The position numbers and the translations under genes were made by a program. A stretch of 64,000 bases of DNA from Quercus robur (taxonomy: Eukaryota > Streptophyta > Magnoliopsida > Fagales > Fagaceae), in the NCBI RefSeq assembly GCF_932294415.1, contig NC_065537.1:5374349-5438348 (forward strand), read 5' to 3'. Shown here piece by piece: positions 21,721 to 34,869 of this stretch (the first letter of the stretch is position 1; the number at the start of each line of letters is the position of its first letter). A model generated the notes under the pieces. The model ran no database searches. It saw nothing but the letters and a program-made list of their open reading frames with translations, and was not told the DNA's origin.

Positions 21721-23231
21721 GAAGATGTTAGAGGCAAGCTTGAGTTCAATGCAAAATTCCCTAATTCCACTCTAAACAGGATTCTTTGCTGACTTTAGGG
21801 CTTAAACAATTCTATTTTGATCTCCGATGCTCAATGATTTTTAATTTCTGCAATAAATTGCGGAATTTGTTTGGATTTTGAGTTATATAATAGAGCCGCT
21901 TGTTGGATAAATGGAAAACGGCAAAGGTTCTGATTTTGTTTATGGTAGTAGGATGTTGTACTAACTATGGCTGATTGTATTGCACTATATTTATTTTCTT
22001 TGCTTGGGTTGTGAGTTGCATTTGAGCTGTTTACTGAAGTCAGCTACTTGCTTTTTCTTGCAAGTAAATACAGCTAGAGGTGCAAAAAATGACTGGATTC
22101 TACAGATTGTTGTTGCTATAGATTGCCAATTAGCTGCTAAGGCTATTGCTGTGTGCTAGACTGTTTGCTGTGTGCTTGGAAGGACGATTGCTTAAACAAG
22201 TGTTCTCCTACTGATAGTTCATAGATGTTTGTTTAGCTTGTGCTATTAATGCACAGGTTAACTCTGTATTTTTGGTTTGTTTTGTTCGTTGAGTGGGCTT
22301 CTTTTAGGCTTAGTAATTTTGATAGCTGAATGACCTTTTGGTCTTTGAATAAATTGTATTCTTTGTTTCTTTTTCAATAAAATATATATTCGAACCTGAA
22401 TCCTTGAAGAATTAATTCTAGGAAGTGAAAGGTGATTGTTCTTTTAAGTGTTTGTTTAAAGTCTTATATAATAAATTGAAACTTAGATTGATTGTTATAC
22501 TCTCTACAACCACAAGATAATGTAATCTAAAACAATAAGTTTAAAGGGAAATTAAATGAAAGATCCACTTTTATTTGGACACTAGAATAATGCCATATAT
22601 TATAAAGTTCTAAACTAACATGGCATCTATAGAAGGCTTTTAGGAATTGACTAAATTATTAGTACAAACACAGTCACACATTATAGCAGTAGAACAAAGC
22701 ACAGTACATGAAGAACACTCCTACACTAGAAGAGAAAGAAAATCACTCCTCCAACACTAGAAGTGAAAGAAAATCATCCATTGATCCTTTCATAAAGGGA
22801 TATTAAACTAGCATAATATTATAACAAATCTAGTAGAAATGCCTAATCCCATGCTTAATCCAAGCATTATTAAAGACATTTAATTTCTTCTATTTGTTTC
22901 ATATCTCTGCAATTTACAAAAAAAATTTGTTAGCTCCCCATTTTAAACCTTGATAACATAAGAAAAGGGATAGGAATTATTACAAGAAGGTTGTGGATTT
23001 TAATAAGATGACAATTTCTATTTAGTATTTTGATCATGAATGAGAAATGAAAATCCAATTTTACAATTAGCTATGATAATCTACTCAAAATTAATAAAAA
23101 GGTCAACATAAAATCTCCATGCTTTTTTAATAGCAGTATTTGGGGATTGAATGAAATCAAAGTAAATAAATAGGACACAACTTAACATAGTCTTATAATG
23201 AAAACTAAATACCCCTTACTTGAGCTCTACT
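21721..23231. other. 3' flank of receptor-kinase pseudogene (duplicated)
   Basis: AT-rich sequence matching 43200-44361 almost throughout, apart from about 320 bp (21830-22150) missing from the other copy. No gene is seen. Confidence 0.5.
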
Positions 23232-26200
23232 AGGTTTGTCTTTGCAGATCCCCAAACTAATGAAAACACTTGTTAGGAATTGAGAGTAAGAATATTTGCA
23301 TGTCAGCATCAACATGCCTAGAGTCCTCAATATTATTAGTTTCTTCTACTTCAATTGCCATCTTTACTCCAGTTGCAACTCCCAATTCTTCAACTTCTCT
23401 TGGCAAAAGCATTGGGTCGACAACTTGAGCAAGTCTTTTTGGTAATGCCATCTTAACAAAATTATGGAGATTCAGACCATCTTTAAACATATCATCAGTG
23501 GGCATCCTTCTTGTAAACATTTCCGGCATAAGGACTCCATAGCTATATAAATCCCCCTCAGTCGATGACTCAACACCCATGCCATACTCTACAAGTCGTG
23601 GAATGGATGGAAATTAGGCAATTTCTATCTATAATGAAAAATATGGATAAAGGTTTACAAAATGCAAATTCATAGAAAATGAAATGAATCTATTTAGAAA
23701 AGTAATATGACATATGATATTACTTCCGCAATGGAAGGAAAATGTACGAAACTTTATCCTGAGGAGCCAAATTACTTTTTTCTTTTCTTTTTTTTTGCAT
23801 GTTCAATTTGATTGAAGTAAATGCATACAAAGAAGATACGAAGCTTAGCCAAAGGATCAAAATGTCCATCGCCAAATTAACTTAGGCATTTCTTAAAGTA
23901 TGAATCTTATTTTTTTGCTATTAATTATTTTATTTTAAATTTTATGTAAAATTAATTATGTGCTTGTATGTACTCAAGTGAATATTTGTTATAAAAGACA
24001 GAAATAGTAAGCAAGGGAGTAAGTTAAAATGTTTATACTAAGTTTACGAATATTAAAAGGCTTATATGCTCAAAAATACAAGTAGTTAATTATTATCTTT
24101 TGATAAAGTGACAAAGAGAAAAGCAACATATTACATGATTGTTAAGGATTTAAAACTAAATAAGAGAGGTTATACCTGGAGCAACATAGTCGATAGATCC
24201 TTTTAACCCAATTGTACTAGTACACTTCTGGGAAGAATCATCGGTGCTTGTGAGGAGTCTTGCTAAACCAAAGTTGCTTACATGAGCAATCATCTCACTA
24301 TTGAAAAGAATATTACTTGGCTTTAAATCACAATGTATGATTTGTTGCTGACAATGATTATTCATATAATTTAATGCAGAAGCCACATCAATTGCAATAG
24401 TTATTCTTTAAAGAAAGCACAATTTTTTTGATTGATTTTCGCAATCTGCTATTGGATGTAACCACATATCTAAGCTCCCATTGATCATAAATTCAAATAC
24501 AAGACCTTTAAATTCATTGCCATTATAATTGATACTAGAGCAACATGTTAAGATCTTCACAAGATTTTGGTGCCAAACATTTCTTAAGACATTGCATTCC
24601 ACTATAAAACTCTTGGTAGCTCCTTTAGTTTGTAGGTTTAGGACTTTTACTGCAACTGACATTTCTTCTTCATTAAGAACTCCTTTGTAATTTGATCCAA
24701 AACTACCAGATCCAATCAAATTCTTGAGAGAAAATCCATTAGTTGCTCGATGAAGCACTTTGTAGGAAATTGTTGGAAGGAGATCCATCTTAGATACTAT
24801 AGAAGATGGTTACATTTTATATTTTTTCCTCCAATAAAGAACAAGAAATGGTGAAATAAGAAGGCTGAAGAAGACAAGCAACCACACAAAAAAATTGTGA
24901 TTATTGTTCTAGAAGCAAGAGACTTTCTTGATTTTGTAACTTTGGGGCATTTTGGTAGTTGTAATTGTGGAATACCCCCACAAAGCTTATTGTTTGCAAT
25001 AATTGATATTGCATCTACATTTTTGAAAACTCCAACAGTTGGTAGTGGGCCCTCAAGATCATTGAACAAAATGTTTAAGTATTTTAAAATAAAAGTTTCT
25101 CTAGACCCTTTGGAATAAATCCTAATAAGTTGTTTTGCAAAACATCCAAAAGTTCAAAGCCTTTTAAATTAGCCATGGATGAAGGTATGATTCCTTCAAA
25201 GGAATTCCCTTGCAAGTAGAGGTTTTCTAAATTCAATAATTTTTCAATTGTTGTGAGAATTTCACCTGACAAATTGTTTTCAGAGACATCTAGAGAATTA
25301 ATATTTTTCAAATTGCCAACTTCTACAGGCAATTTACCACTAAATGAGTTGTAGGATAAATTCAGTAATAGTGACAAAGAGAAAAGAGAAAAAACCTACT
25401 GAGGTATGACTTCACTGAGGTAATTTTGTGAAACATCCAATTGTTGCAAACTTAGGCAACTTCCAATACTTGGAGGTATGATTGTTTTGACAAAGGTTGA
25501 ATTCAACCAATTAAGTGAGGTTACCAATGGAGCTTGGAATTTGCCCTGACAATTTGTTCCTTGATAAATACCATCCTTGCATCTTCAAAAATTTCCCAAA
25601 ACAAGTAGGTATCACACCTGTGAAAAACTTTTCCTCCATGCCTAAGCTAATTAAGTTGATAAGATTTTGCAATGCTGCAAGAATCAAGCCAGATATTTGG
25701 TTGCCTCCTAAATACAATAAATGAAGTTGTGTTGACAAGTTGCCAATAGAATCGGGCAAAACACCTTCAAATTGCAAATGTCAGCGATTTTTGCTACAGT
25801 TTGTTAAAGACTTTAAGAAGTTTAAATCCCTTCCTAATTTATTCTTACTTAGATGTAGCAATTTAAGATCTAGTAGAAATCCTAAATTAGTTGGAACTTG
25901 AAAGTTCACTTGGTGTATAAAACACTAGTGAATGTTTAGACCCCCAATTTTAAATTAACCAACATAAGCTTATACTCAAACAATAGATGTACGGAATGAT
26001 AAGTACAAGCAATACCAAATAAATAAACAAATCTAAACCATAATTAATCACAACACAGAAGCAATTAAAATGCAAGAGTAAGGTTTAGAGAGATGCAAAT
26101 ACAAAGATAATACTGGCACGTGTTATCAAAGAGAAAACCGAAAAACTCAGTGAAAAACATTACCACCACCCTCTAAGTGGTGAAATGATCCACTAAAGAA

Positions 26201-27905
26201 TAAAGTTGGGATACACAAATAGCAATAGACTTTCCAAGCCTAATCTACCCAATGCACCTAAGTCCTCCAAGCTTCTTGCTCCATCAAGGTTAAGCCTATT
26301 CGTGTCTTCTTTAGTTTTCCAGGTCTCGCAATAAGCCCATTGCATCAACCAAATAAATTGGTCCTCTCTGAACTGCTTGCCAAGCACCAAATAACCTCCT
26401 CATAGAGATGGGTATGGTGATATAAGGATTTGGTTAATGAACCTCTCAAGGGTATGTCAATGGAGAGGGTGAGAGTAGAGGAATTTGGAGAATCAAATGT
26501 CAAAGATTGTGGATGAGTCAATCTTGGTTTTCTCTCTCAAAATTCTCTCTAGAAGCTCTTTACATTTCGTGGGTATAAGGGTATTTATAGTAGGGTATGA
26601 GAAGGAATGTAAAAAGTCATTTTTCAGCAAAACAAGGTGTTTTGGTGACTGACTCATGACTGGGACTAGTCACGAGTTTTAGTCGTGAAATAACTGACTA
26701 GCCAAACTATACTTTTTGTCCTGTAGTGCTCCAGCTGTCGTGACCCTTTAGCTTCCTACATGCTTCAAACGTGTGGCATTTTGGCAAGTCATCAGTCGCG
26801 AGCCACTTGCAAGATCTAGTCGCGAGAATGCTTCTTGAATGCACACACACTTGAATTCTTCACACTCTCTCACACACAACCCTTACATGATTCCCACCTA
26901 AATATAGGGTATCTAATTGCTGAATTATAAGCAAATTTGGCATGGAATAAAGCCAACAAATGGTTGAATAAATTCAACCGTACAGAACTGATCCCATAAA
27001 GTTGTTTTGGGGCATCTCAATTTTTTGAAGCTTAGATGCATTGCATGATGAACTAGGGATTGGCCCATAGAATTTATTATCACCAAGTGTAAATACTTTG
27101 AGATTAGGGAGAGTGAGGCCTCTGTTTGCTGGAAGAGCCCCACTAAGTTGGTTGACTTCAAATCCTAATGCGCTGATAAAGAGACCAAACCGTTCAGTTT
27201 ATTGATTCCAACTGCGAAAAAAGATAAGCTTTTCAAAAGGCCTATGCTCTTTGGAATACTTCCCTCTAAATTATTATAGGATGCCGAAAAAAATTTCGAG
27301 AAATGAAAGATTTCCCAAGAAAGGTGGGATTCCTCCTTTCAAATTGTTTGTAGCAGCCCATAAATAAAGAAGCTTTGACAAAGAGCCAAGCTCCCTAGGG
27401 ATTGTCCCAATAAGTTTGTTCCACGCTATGCTCATCACCCTAAGTTTATGGCCAAGCTGGCTGGAATTTCTCCTCCCAACGTATTATTTTGAATGTTGAG
27501 GTGTTGTAGTCAGAATAAATGACCAACTTCCTTTGGAATTTTACCATAAAAACTGTTATTTCCTAGGTCGGTGACCCTAAGAATGGTAAGGTTTCCAATG
27601 TAAGGTGTAATAGTTCCACGCAATTTATGGCCTTATAGTTCCAAAGCTGTGACTATTCAATGGCGGCAGCCACATGTAACTCCATACCCGTTACAAAACT
27701 GGATAGAATCATTCCATGAGCTCAAGATTCCATATGGGTCATCAACAATGGATTCTTTAAATTTGAGCAAAGCCAAACAACTAGTCTCATTTGTTAGAGT
27801 GGTAGAAGTAGCAGGTTGCAAGCATAGAAGGGTTACAATAAAGAGCAAAATGATATGAAGGAATGTAGAGCATGATGCAGGAAAATTGGGGTTGTGAAGC
27901 TTCAT
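23232..27905 (-). pseudogene. LRR receptor kinase pseudogene (At3g47570/EFR type), split by solo LTR
   Basis: A broken paralogue of the gene at 44362-48114. It starts at 27905 (MKLHNPNFPASCSTFLH), with signal peptide and LRRNT (KFKESIVDDPYGILSSWND), then hits a TGA after VTCGCRH. LRR fragments survive at 25777-25511 and 25377-25084. Kinase exon 1 is at about 24788-24156 and exon 2 at about 23589-23257. Lesions: several frameshifts, a solo LTR at 25899-26984, the DFG motif changed to NFG (HVSNFGLARLL), CNW changed to CNG, and an 80-bp deletion removing the ISCSLESPKERMSM region. HCDLKPSN is kept, so its ancestor was a non-RD kinase. It cannot make a functional receptor. Confidence 0.92.
25899..26984 (-). 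mobile_element. Solo LTR of the SIRE-like family inside the receptor-kinase pseudogene
   Basis: A 1086-bp relative of the LTRs at 13236 and 18463 (ends TGAAAGTTCA and TTCAACCGTACA on the plus strand). Perfect target duplication GAACT at 25894-25898 and 26985-26989. It sits exactly where the intact paralogue reads GGAACTGGTCCC, so the insertion point is certain. It is much more diverged than the young pair, and many of its CGCGA motifs have decayed to CACGA or CGTGA. Confidence 0.92.
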
Positions 27906-28543
27906 TGGTTTGAACAGGCAGGAAACTAGTGAAATTTTAGTGCAAGATAGAGGTGATACACAAGTTTGTATTATATATAAGCTCTCTTAGTTTGAATTAA
28001 GAAAATGATTTTTTTTTTTTTTTTCTAGAGGGTTTCAACTTATGGAGTCCATTCTAGATGATAACATTTTATCATTAAATCAAGACATCAACAGTTTTTT
28101 ATGTAGGCGGAGATTGAACCCCATATCTCTTATTCAACCATCAAAGACTTTACCAGTTAAGCTAACTGGAACTCACTAGTATTAATAAATTGATAAATAA
28201 ATAAATGAAACGTGAAAGCAGTCCAGTAAAAAATAATAATAATAAATAAATAAAAAGTGAAAGGGAACAAACCTCAGTTAACGTGCATAGACAGGGGAGC
28301 AAAGAAATCTACAGGTTCATGAAATTGGTCATTTGCAATTAGTTGTTTCTCTCTTTTTATTCAATTGGGGGTTGTCATGAAGCATCATTGGTTGGACTAG
28401 CATGAAGCTGTTGAAATATTAGTGCGAAGCAAAGCAAGACACATAAATTTGTACTCTTAAATCTTAAATAACTCTATAAATACAGGCTCGGTTAAGTTTG
28501 GGTCATTAGGTGCTTGCACTGTCGAAGTACTATAGTACTATTT
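27906..28543. other. Upstream flank with remains of another receptor-kinase 5' end
   Basis: 27906-27985 matches the leader of the intact paralogue (48115-48186), including TTGTATTATATATA. At about 28370-28460, sequence resembling the same start-codon region appears again (ATGATGCTTCATGAC on the minus strand, then leader). It is therefore a second, decayed receptor-kinase 5' end, which the LINE then interrupted. A SINE lies between them. Confidence 0.55.
28009..28174 (-). mobile_element. tRNA-derived SINE, minus strand
   Basis: On the minus strand it begins GAGTTCCAGTTAGCTTAACT (box A-like TTAGCTTAACTGG) and has GGGGTTCAATCTCC (box B) about 50 bp later. It then continues with TGTTGATGTCTTGATTTAATG and ends in an A run (plus-strand T run 28009-28024). 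This organisation is that of a tRNA-derived SINE. A target duplication was not found. Confidence 0.7.
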
Positions 28544-28560
28544 GGGATGTATGTAGCTTC

Positions 28561-30729
28561 AGTAGTCGATGTATGTAGCCTCAAGGATTTGGGATACACT
28601 GGTCTAGATTTCACATGGTGCAATATGCGAGAAGGTGAAGACAGAATTTATGTGAGATTAGATAGAGCTCTGGCAACACAAAGTTGGATTGATAAATACA
28701 AAGAGGTTCAAGCCCACCACATAGTGGACTAAACTTCTAACCATTTGGCTCTCCTTGTCTCTGATTCTTTTGCTCCTAATATTCCCGGGAAACGCCGGTT
28801 CCACTTCGAAGCAAAGTGGATAAAAAAGAAAGAGTGTAAGGACATAATTGAGGTTGCCTGGAAGAATAGTGTAAACCAAAATACCCGTAATGGTATGGCT
28901 GAGAGACTAAATCTTTGTGCAGCTGAGCTAAATAAATGGAATGTAACCACATTTGGGAAGGTGCCAAAGCTAATCAGTAACAAAAGGAAGGCTCTTGACA
29001 GCATGGTTTCAAGAGACATAGATGGCAGTTTGGGAAGGGAAATCAATAATCTAAAGGGAGATCAATGACCTTCTCGATAGTGAGGAAATTATGTGGCAAC
29101 AACGAGCAAAAGTTCAATGGCTTGGGCTTGGCGACAGGAATACAAAATATTTCCATACTAAAGCATCGGAGAGGAAGAAGAAGAATACGATCCTGGGCCT
29201 GGAGGATGAGGAAGGCAATTGGCGTAATTCAAAGGAAGACATAGCTGACATTGTTGTGTCGTATTTTGAGAAGATGTACACCACTTCCTGTCCTTCCCTT
29301 GAAGCAGAAGTGATAGCCATAATTCCTACTAGAATAACATATGAAATGAATCAATTCCTCACAAAGGAGTTCACAAAGGAGGAGGTGGAAGAGGCACTCA
29401 AGCAGATGTACCCTACAAAAGCCCCTAGACCGGATGGCATGTCTGCTATTTTCTTTCAAAAATATTGGTATATAGTGAGTAATGATGTCATTTGTATGGT
29501 TCTTAATGTGCTCAATTCTAATATGTCAACGGCTGAAATAAACAGAACCAATATAACTCTAGTTCCAAAAACGAAAAACCCCACTAAGATGACCGAGTTT
29601 AGACCTATAAGCTTATGTAATGTGGTTTATAAGCTTGTCTCTAAAGTCCTAGCAAATCGCCTCAAAACCATCCTCCCTCAAATCATTACTAAAAACCAAA
29701 GTGCTTTCCTCCATGAGAGGCTAATCACTGACAATGTGTTAGTTGCTTTTGAATTAATGCACTATCTTGATCATAAAAGAGAGGGAAAGGATTGTTATAT
29801 GGCCGTTAAGCTAGACATGAGCAAAGCATATGATAGAGTTGAGTGGGGTTTCATTGAGAAAGTTATGGAGTGAATGGGTTTTCATGAAAAATGGGTCAAT
29901 CTTATTATGAGTTGCATTACTATTGTTACCTACTCTGTACTGATTAATGGGGTGGCCCATGGGTGCATTGTGCCTTCGAGGGGTCTTCGTCAAGGAGATC
30001 CCCTCTCCTTATCTGTTTCTCTTATGTGCAGATGGATTCTCTTCCCTCATAAATAGTGTTGCAAGAAACAATATGCTCTGTAGTGTCTCTATCTGTAGGG
30101 GTTGCCCCATGGTCACCCACCTTTTCTTCACCGACGATAGTCTGTTGTTTTGCAAGGCAAGCACACAAGAATGTCAGAACCTAATGGCTATTCTCAACCT
30201 CTATGAAGCAGCCTCTGAACAAAAGGTAAATGTTGATAAATCCTCAATCTTCTTAAGCATTAACACCCCCTTGGAGCTAAAAGCTGAGATTATGGAAGTC
30301 ATGGGTCCAATGCAAGATTCAAAGCATAACAAATACCTTGGGCTACCTTCAATCATTGGGAAGTCCAAAAAAGAGGTATTTGCTGAAATAAAGGAGAAAT
30401 TTGCAAAGAAATTATCCAGATGGAAAGAAAAAATCCTATCTATTGGGGGTAAAGAGATTCTCATCAAGGAGGTAGCCCAAGCCATTCCAACGTATGCTAT
30501 GAGTTGTTTTCTCCTCCCCAAATGACTTTTTGATGAAATTGAAGGCATGAAGAGAAGGTTTTGGTGGGGGCAAAGAGATCAAGAATCAAAGATAGCTTGG
30601 GTTAGCTGGAAGAATCTTTGCAAATCCAAGTTAAAAGGTGGCATGGGGTTTAGAAACCTCCAAGCTTTCAACCTTGCCATGCTTGCAAAGCAAGGGTGGA
30701 GATTACTCTCTAATCCCCATTCTCTTTTA
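28561..30729 (+). pseudogene. LINE ORF2, endonuclease end and reverse transcriptase
   Basis: CSLKDLGYTGLDFTWCNMRE and RLDRALA...SNHLALL are the C-terminal part of the APE-type endonuclease. Reverse transcriptase follows from 29091: [71 protein letters not shown] and LFFTDDSLLFC (the catalytic F-A-D-D box carries Thr here). Stops occur at about 28730, 29871 and 30523; frames change near 29060 and 30000. The open frame then ends where the CACTA element begins at 30730. Confidence 0.9.
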
Positions 30730-30747
30730 CACTACAACAAAATGTAT

Positions 30748-31260
30748 TTTCAGTGACGAAAAAAGTCGTCACTAAAAGTCCAGTTTTTCGTCACTAAAGA
30801 CCTTTAGTGACGAAATTGGACTTTTAGTGACGAAACTCATTTCGTCACTGTAGCCCCGTCACTAAAAGTCCTGGTGACGAAAAATTTCGTCACTAAAAGT
30901 CCGATTTGATTTAAAAATAAAAAACTTTTAGCGACGAAAACGTTTCGTCACTAAATGTTTTCCTCACTAAAAATACTATTCAGTGACAAAAATATTTCGT
31001 CACTAAAAATACGTTAGTTTACTAAATCATATTTAGTGACGAATAATTTCATCACTAAAACTATGTTCGGGTACATATAGTGACGAAAAAATTCATCACT
31101 AAAACTATTTTTAAGAAAATCCAGGCACATATAGTGACGAAAATTTTCGTCACTAAAACTATTTCTTACAAAATTTTGCTATATTTAACAACGAAATTTT
31201 CATCACTAAAACAATTTTTTGTTGCTATGTTTGTGACGAAAAAATTCGTCACTAAAACTT
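30748..31260. repeat. Left subterminal repeat array of the CACTA element
   Basis: At least twenty copies of TTTAGTGACGAA or its complement TTCGTCACTAAA, mostly as face-to-face pairs that could fold into hairpins. In En/Spm elements such subterminal motifs bind the TNPA-type protein needed for transposition; that role here is inferred from the family. Confidence 0.85.
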
Positions 31261-31656
31261 ATTTTCTGTTTTTATTTTTTTTCATGGCTTTGATATTAAC
31301 CTGTAACCTATCATTACATTATTAAAACTTCACATTTGAATAACACATTTATTTCAACAACACATTTATAAAAGAAGATCCATACATTCTACAAGTAAAA
31401 AGTAAAACAAGTATTCAATTCAAACTCCTTCCATACAATAATTGTTTACAACACATACAATAACTCAAGATGTTTTATAACAATACAAAAAGTGTAGTAT
31501 AATATAATTAGAACTAATGGAAGATGTCCTCGTGTCTTCAAGTAATGCCAAAAGTAAATCCTCTAAAAGCCACCAATAAGAAATCTGTACAAAAATAAAA
31601 ACAATATTACATTAAAATCGTAAAGTTGAACTACCCCCATAGGTAAGAGCGTTATC

Positions 31657-31850
31657 TAACCCTTGTTTCTCAAAAAGCTAAGAATATTCTTTTGGACCTC
31701 TTCTTGCTTAGCTCGTGCCTCTTGGTCCCTAGCTCTTGCCTCTTTGAGTTCAAGTATCTCACTTTCTAGACGATGGATATATTCCACCGAGGAACTAGAT
31801 GAGGCGGTGGTTACTAGAGAAGAGGAAGGTCTCATGCCAAGTATTAAAAA
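31657..31850 (-). pseudogene. C-terminal exon of a plant En/Spm transposon protein (remnant)
   Basis: On the minus strand the reading SSSSVEYIHRLESEILELKE continues with ARARDQEARAKQEEVQKNIL and ends SFLRNKG and a stop at about 31657. This serine run followed by a short charged coiled coil resembles the tail of Ptta/En/Spm-type (PF03004-like) proteins carried by CACTA elements. The rest of the protein is not found in the element. The upstream boundary is uncertain. Confidence 0.5.
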
Positions 31851-34800
31851 CCCATTATCAACTTCACAATATATAATGCTACAAGTATTAAAAATAATTA
31901 AATAATATTCATAACATATATATCAACAATATCCATTCACAATTCAAAAAATAAAAACACTCTCAATGTGAATTTAAACCACCTTATAACTCCATGCAAG
32001 CCATCTGCTTGCTTCAATATAACAACCCACCACAAAGCCAATCATCAACATTACAAATATAGAGTTTTTTATGTATTTAAACAAATTTTACTTACTATGC
32101 TCAAGCTAAGCGTACACCTTTAAGAAAAAATCCAAAGTTTCACAAACAATGAGTATTTAACCTGCAAAAAAAAAAGTCTAATTTATAAAGAGTTTATCAA
32201 TACACTTACAAGCTATATCATCACTACTAGCAATACAAACTCAACAAATTCGTATTTTTACTGTAATCTATGTATAAGATACACACACAACTAAAACTAA
32301 AACTAAAGTGTGTAATTTATTAAGCACAAGCCCAAGTTTAAAAATTGAATCACACCCATTTGAAGATTATATATAAAAATAAAATAAATTTAATTTAATT
32401 TATTTGCAACAATGAACCTCACTGGAAATAGACTGTGGTTTCAATATCTCAAACACTCTCTTGGGGATCACAAGAGATTTGCCAATCAAAATCCTAATAG
32501 TCTCTTCCTTTGGGAATTCTGTGACTAAATCCCCATTACAATTTTTTTTTTTTTTTAAATCCCATTATAAACTCAAGTGATACAGCCAATCCTGAGACTA
32601 TCACAAAGGCTTACCACTTGTTACTAGAGACTATTACTTATGAATGACAAGAATCTTTAAAGGGAGAGAAGAGAATTTAACAATAATATTCATGGTGTTT
32701 CTTTGAACTTAGCATTTCCCTTTGACAAGCATTCATATGAAATATTTGCTTCTATGGTTTACAAACCCTTTCCTACCTAGGAGGTATGGATACGTCAAAT
32801 ATCCATTGTATCTAAATTTGATACAAATCCATACCATATATGCCGTTATACAACAGTATATTGGATATGTATTGGATATAAATTTGTAAATTTGAAATTT
32901 AACTTTTATCATGAATCTAGGATGATAAGAGAGGAACAACATGGATATTGCATGGATACATTTTAGGGGGTGGGGGGTGATGATAATGAGACTAACAAAA
33001 ACAGATTGGCAACATTATTATTAAAAATAGTATCATTATATGTAGCACTTTTATGGGTGACGTTTTTTTTACAGAATCCCATGCCTAATATGTAGTAATA
33101 ATAAATAACCATTTTTTCAGCATAATATGCTGCATATTTCTAATTAACAAACCATGCCTTCATGCACATGCAAACACACTAGTTTAGATAGTTAATCACC
33201 ATAAATTTTTTTTTTCTAAATTTCCTTTAGGTAATTTGTTGCACCCAATGGATCTTAAACTTCAAGGTCCATGACTTCACCCTTCACCCATTTTTGTAGG
33301 GAGAGGAAATGCATTTTGAACAAGCTCATTGGCTAATTGACAAGCAATTGAAACACTAGAATCATCATGAAAATTAAGCCAGCAATATAAATATACATAT
33401 ATATCACATATCACGCATCAACCCACTCACCCATACACACACAAATCAGGGGTATAAGTATTTCTCTCGATATAAAACCACTAAGACCCACCCATAGATG
33501 ATCCTTATAGGAAAATTGAATATTTAATGTGGAACTTTCATATTAGTATCTAGGCCCCAACATCACCGTCATTTAGTTTGGTCTACATTACTGGAAATGC
33601 ACATAATAACATGAAATTAAATATATTAAGATTCACCTTGAAACGCAAATGGTCAGTTGATCAGTAATTTAATAATAAGCATTTAAAGCCTTCATATTTC
33701 AAAGCATGCAATATAGCAAATTTCTGAAGCTTACAAAAGTCAACCTTAAAGAATACCATAGCTACAATACCTTGTGTCAGCAGTAGGCCTACCACCCCAA
33801 TTCATACTTTACATTAAAAGGATGAACTACATGATTAGCATTTATCTATTGCAAATCATGGCGTCAAAAGGACTTCCTATATTAAGGAAATCAATTAGGC
33901 GTCCTGTGAATAGACAAACAGGCATTACATATAATATATATATATATATATTTTTTTTTTTTTGAAAAGGCATTACATATAACATATTAAGCACAAGGCA
34001 CCAGATATATAGGTAAATATATAAATATCCAATATAAAGAACTACCAAAATCTTGGCTAGACAAGTATAAGGACTTCACCCTACAATGACCACCACAACC
34101 TTGTTCAGAAATGCAAAGCACACAATTTGTAAGCTCCACAACGACAAAAAGGGGAAAATAGAATAAAGGAAGAGACCTTCAATGGGTCAAACTCCATTTA
34201 ACCACTTAAACAAAATATCCACTATGTCCAAACGAATTAGAGTGTGTTAATAAGTGCCTATCTCTACCCATAAAAGATTTAAAAAAAAAAAAAAAAAAAA
34301 ACTCAAAAATAAGGTCCCACCGTCACCACACACACAGCCATGGTTCTTCAAATCCCATTCCTACACTCAAAAATTTTGAACCCAAAAAATAGTAGCTATT
34401 TGCTTTGCTAATACAAGTAGATAAAGTTAAACTCAAGAGTTTGAAAGCACTTCGTATTGTTAGTAGAACTTAGAGTTGTAAGGGTTTGAAAGTGCATTAC
34501 TCACCGTTAGCATCAAAGACGGCGAGAATGTCAGAGGACTTGTTGATCGGTGATCGGAACGGGTGGAGGCTCTTGAGTGGTGAGATGGTGGTCTAGCTCG
34601 GCGGCGGTGTGGATCGGCGGACATGCAAGGGAACGGTGGAGAGGTGTGACTCGGTGTGAGGATCGGTGGAGGTGAGGAACGGCAGAGTGAGGCTCAATGG
34701 AGGTGAGGATCGGCGGAGTGAAGCTTGACGGCGGTGAGGCTCGGTGGACTAAAGCTTGTCGGAGTTGAGGCTTGACGGCTTGGGTGAACAGCAAGTGAGA

Positions 34801-34860
34801 TGAAGTTTACATTTTTGTGAGGGTGTGGTTTCTGAAAAATGACTAAAAGAGGGTTTGTTT
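31851..34860. other. Interior of the CACTA element, no gene seen
   Basis: About 3 kb of AT-rich sequence with homopolymer and TA runs and no transposase motifs. A GC-richer patch at about 34540-34790 repeats GGTGAGGATCGGCGGAG-like units and is open on the minus strand for 87 codons. It could be a remnant of a 5' exon, but shows no recognisable domain. Confidence 0.5.
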
Positions 34861-34869
34861 TGGTCTTTT

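Noticed and set aside
28130-28174. Possible tRNA gene (TTAGCTTAACTGG and GGTTCAATCTCC boxes)
   Set aside because: No cloverleaf or acceptor stem, and it is followed by a SINE body and A tail; it is a SINE head.
30748-31260. Possible CRISPR or rho-independent terminator hairpins
   Set aside because: Short face-to-face repeats with irregular spacing inside CACTA termini; they fit subterminal transposase-binding repeats.
31080-31325. Plus-strand open frame rich in KFVTKT repeats
   Set aside because: It is a translation of the CACTA subterminal repeat array, not a gene.
34531-34794. 87-codon minus-strand open frame rich in Pro/His/Ser
   Set aside because: Translation of a GC-rich imperfect repeat; no domain, and the upstream splice context is unclear. 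Mentioned only as a possible remnant exon.
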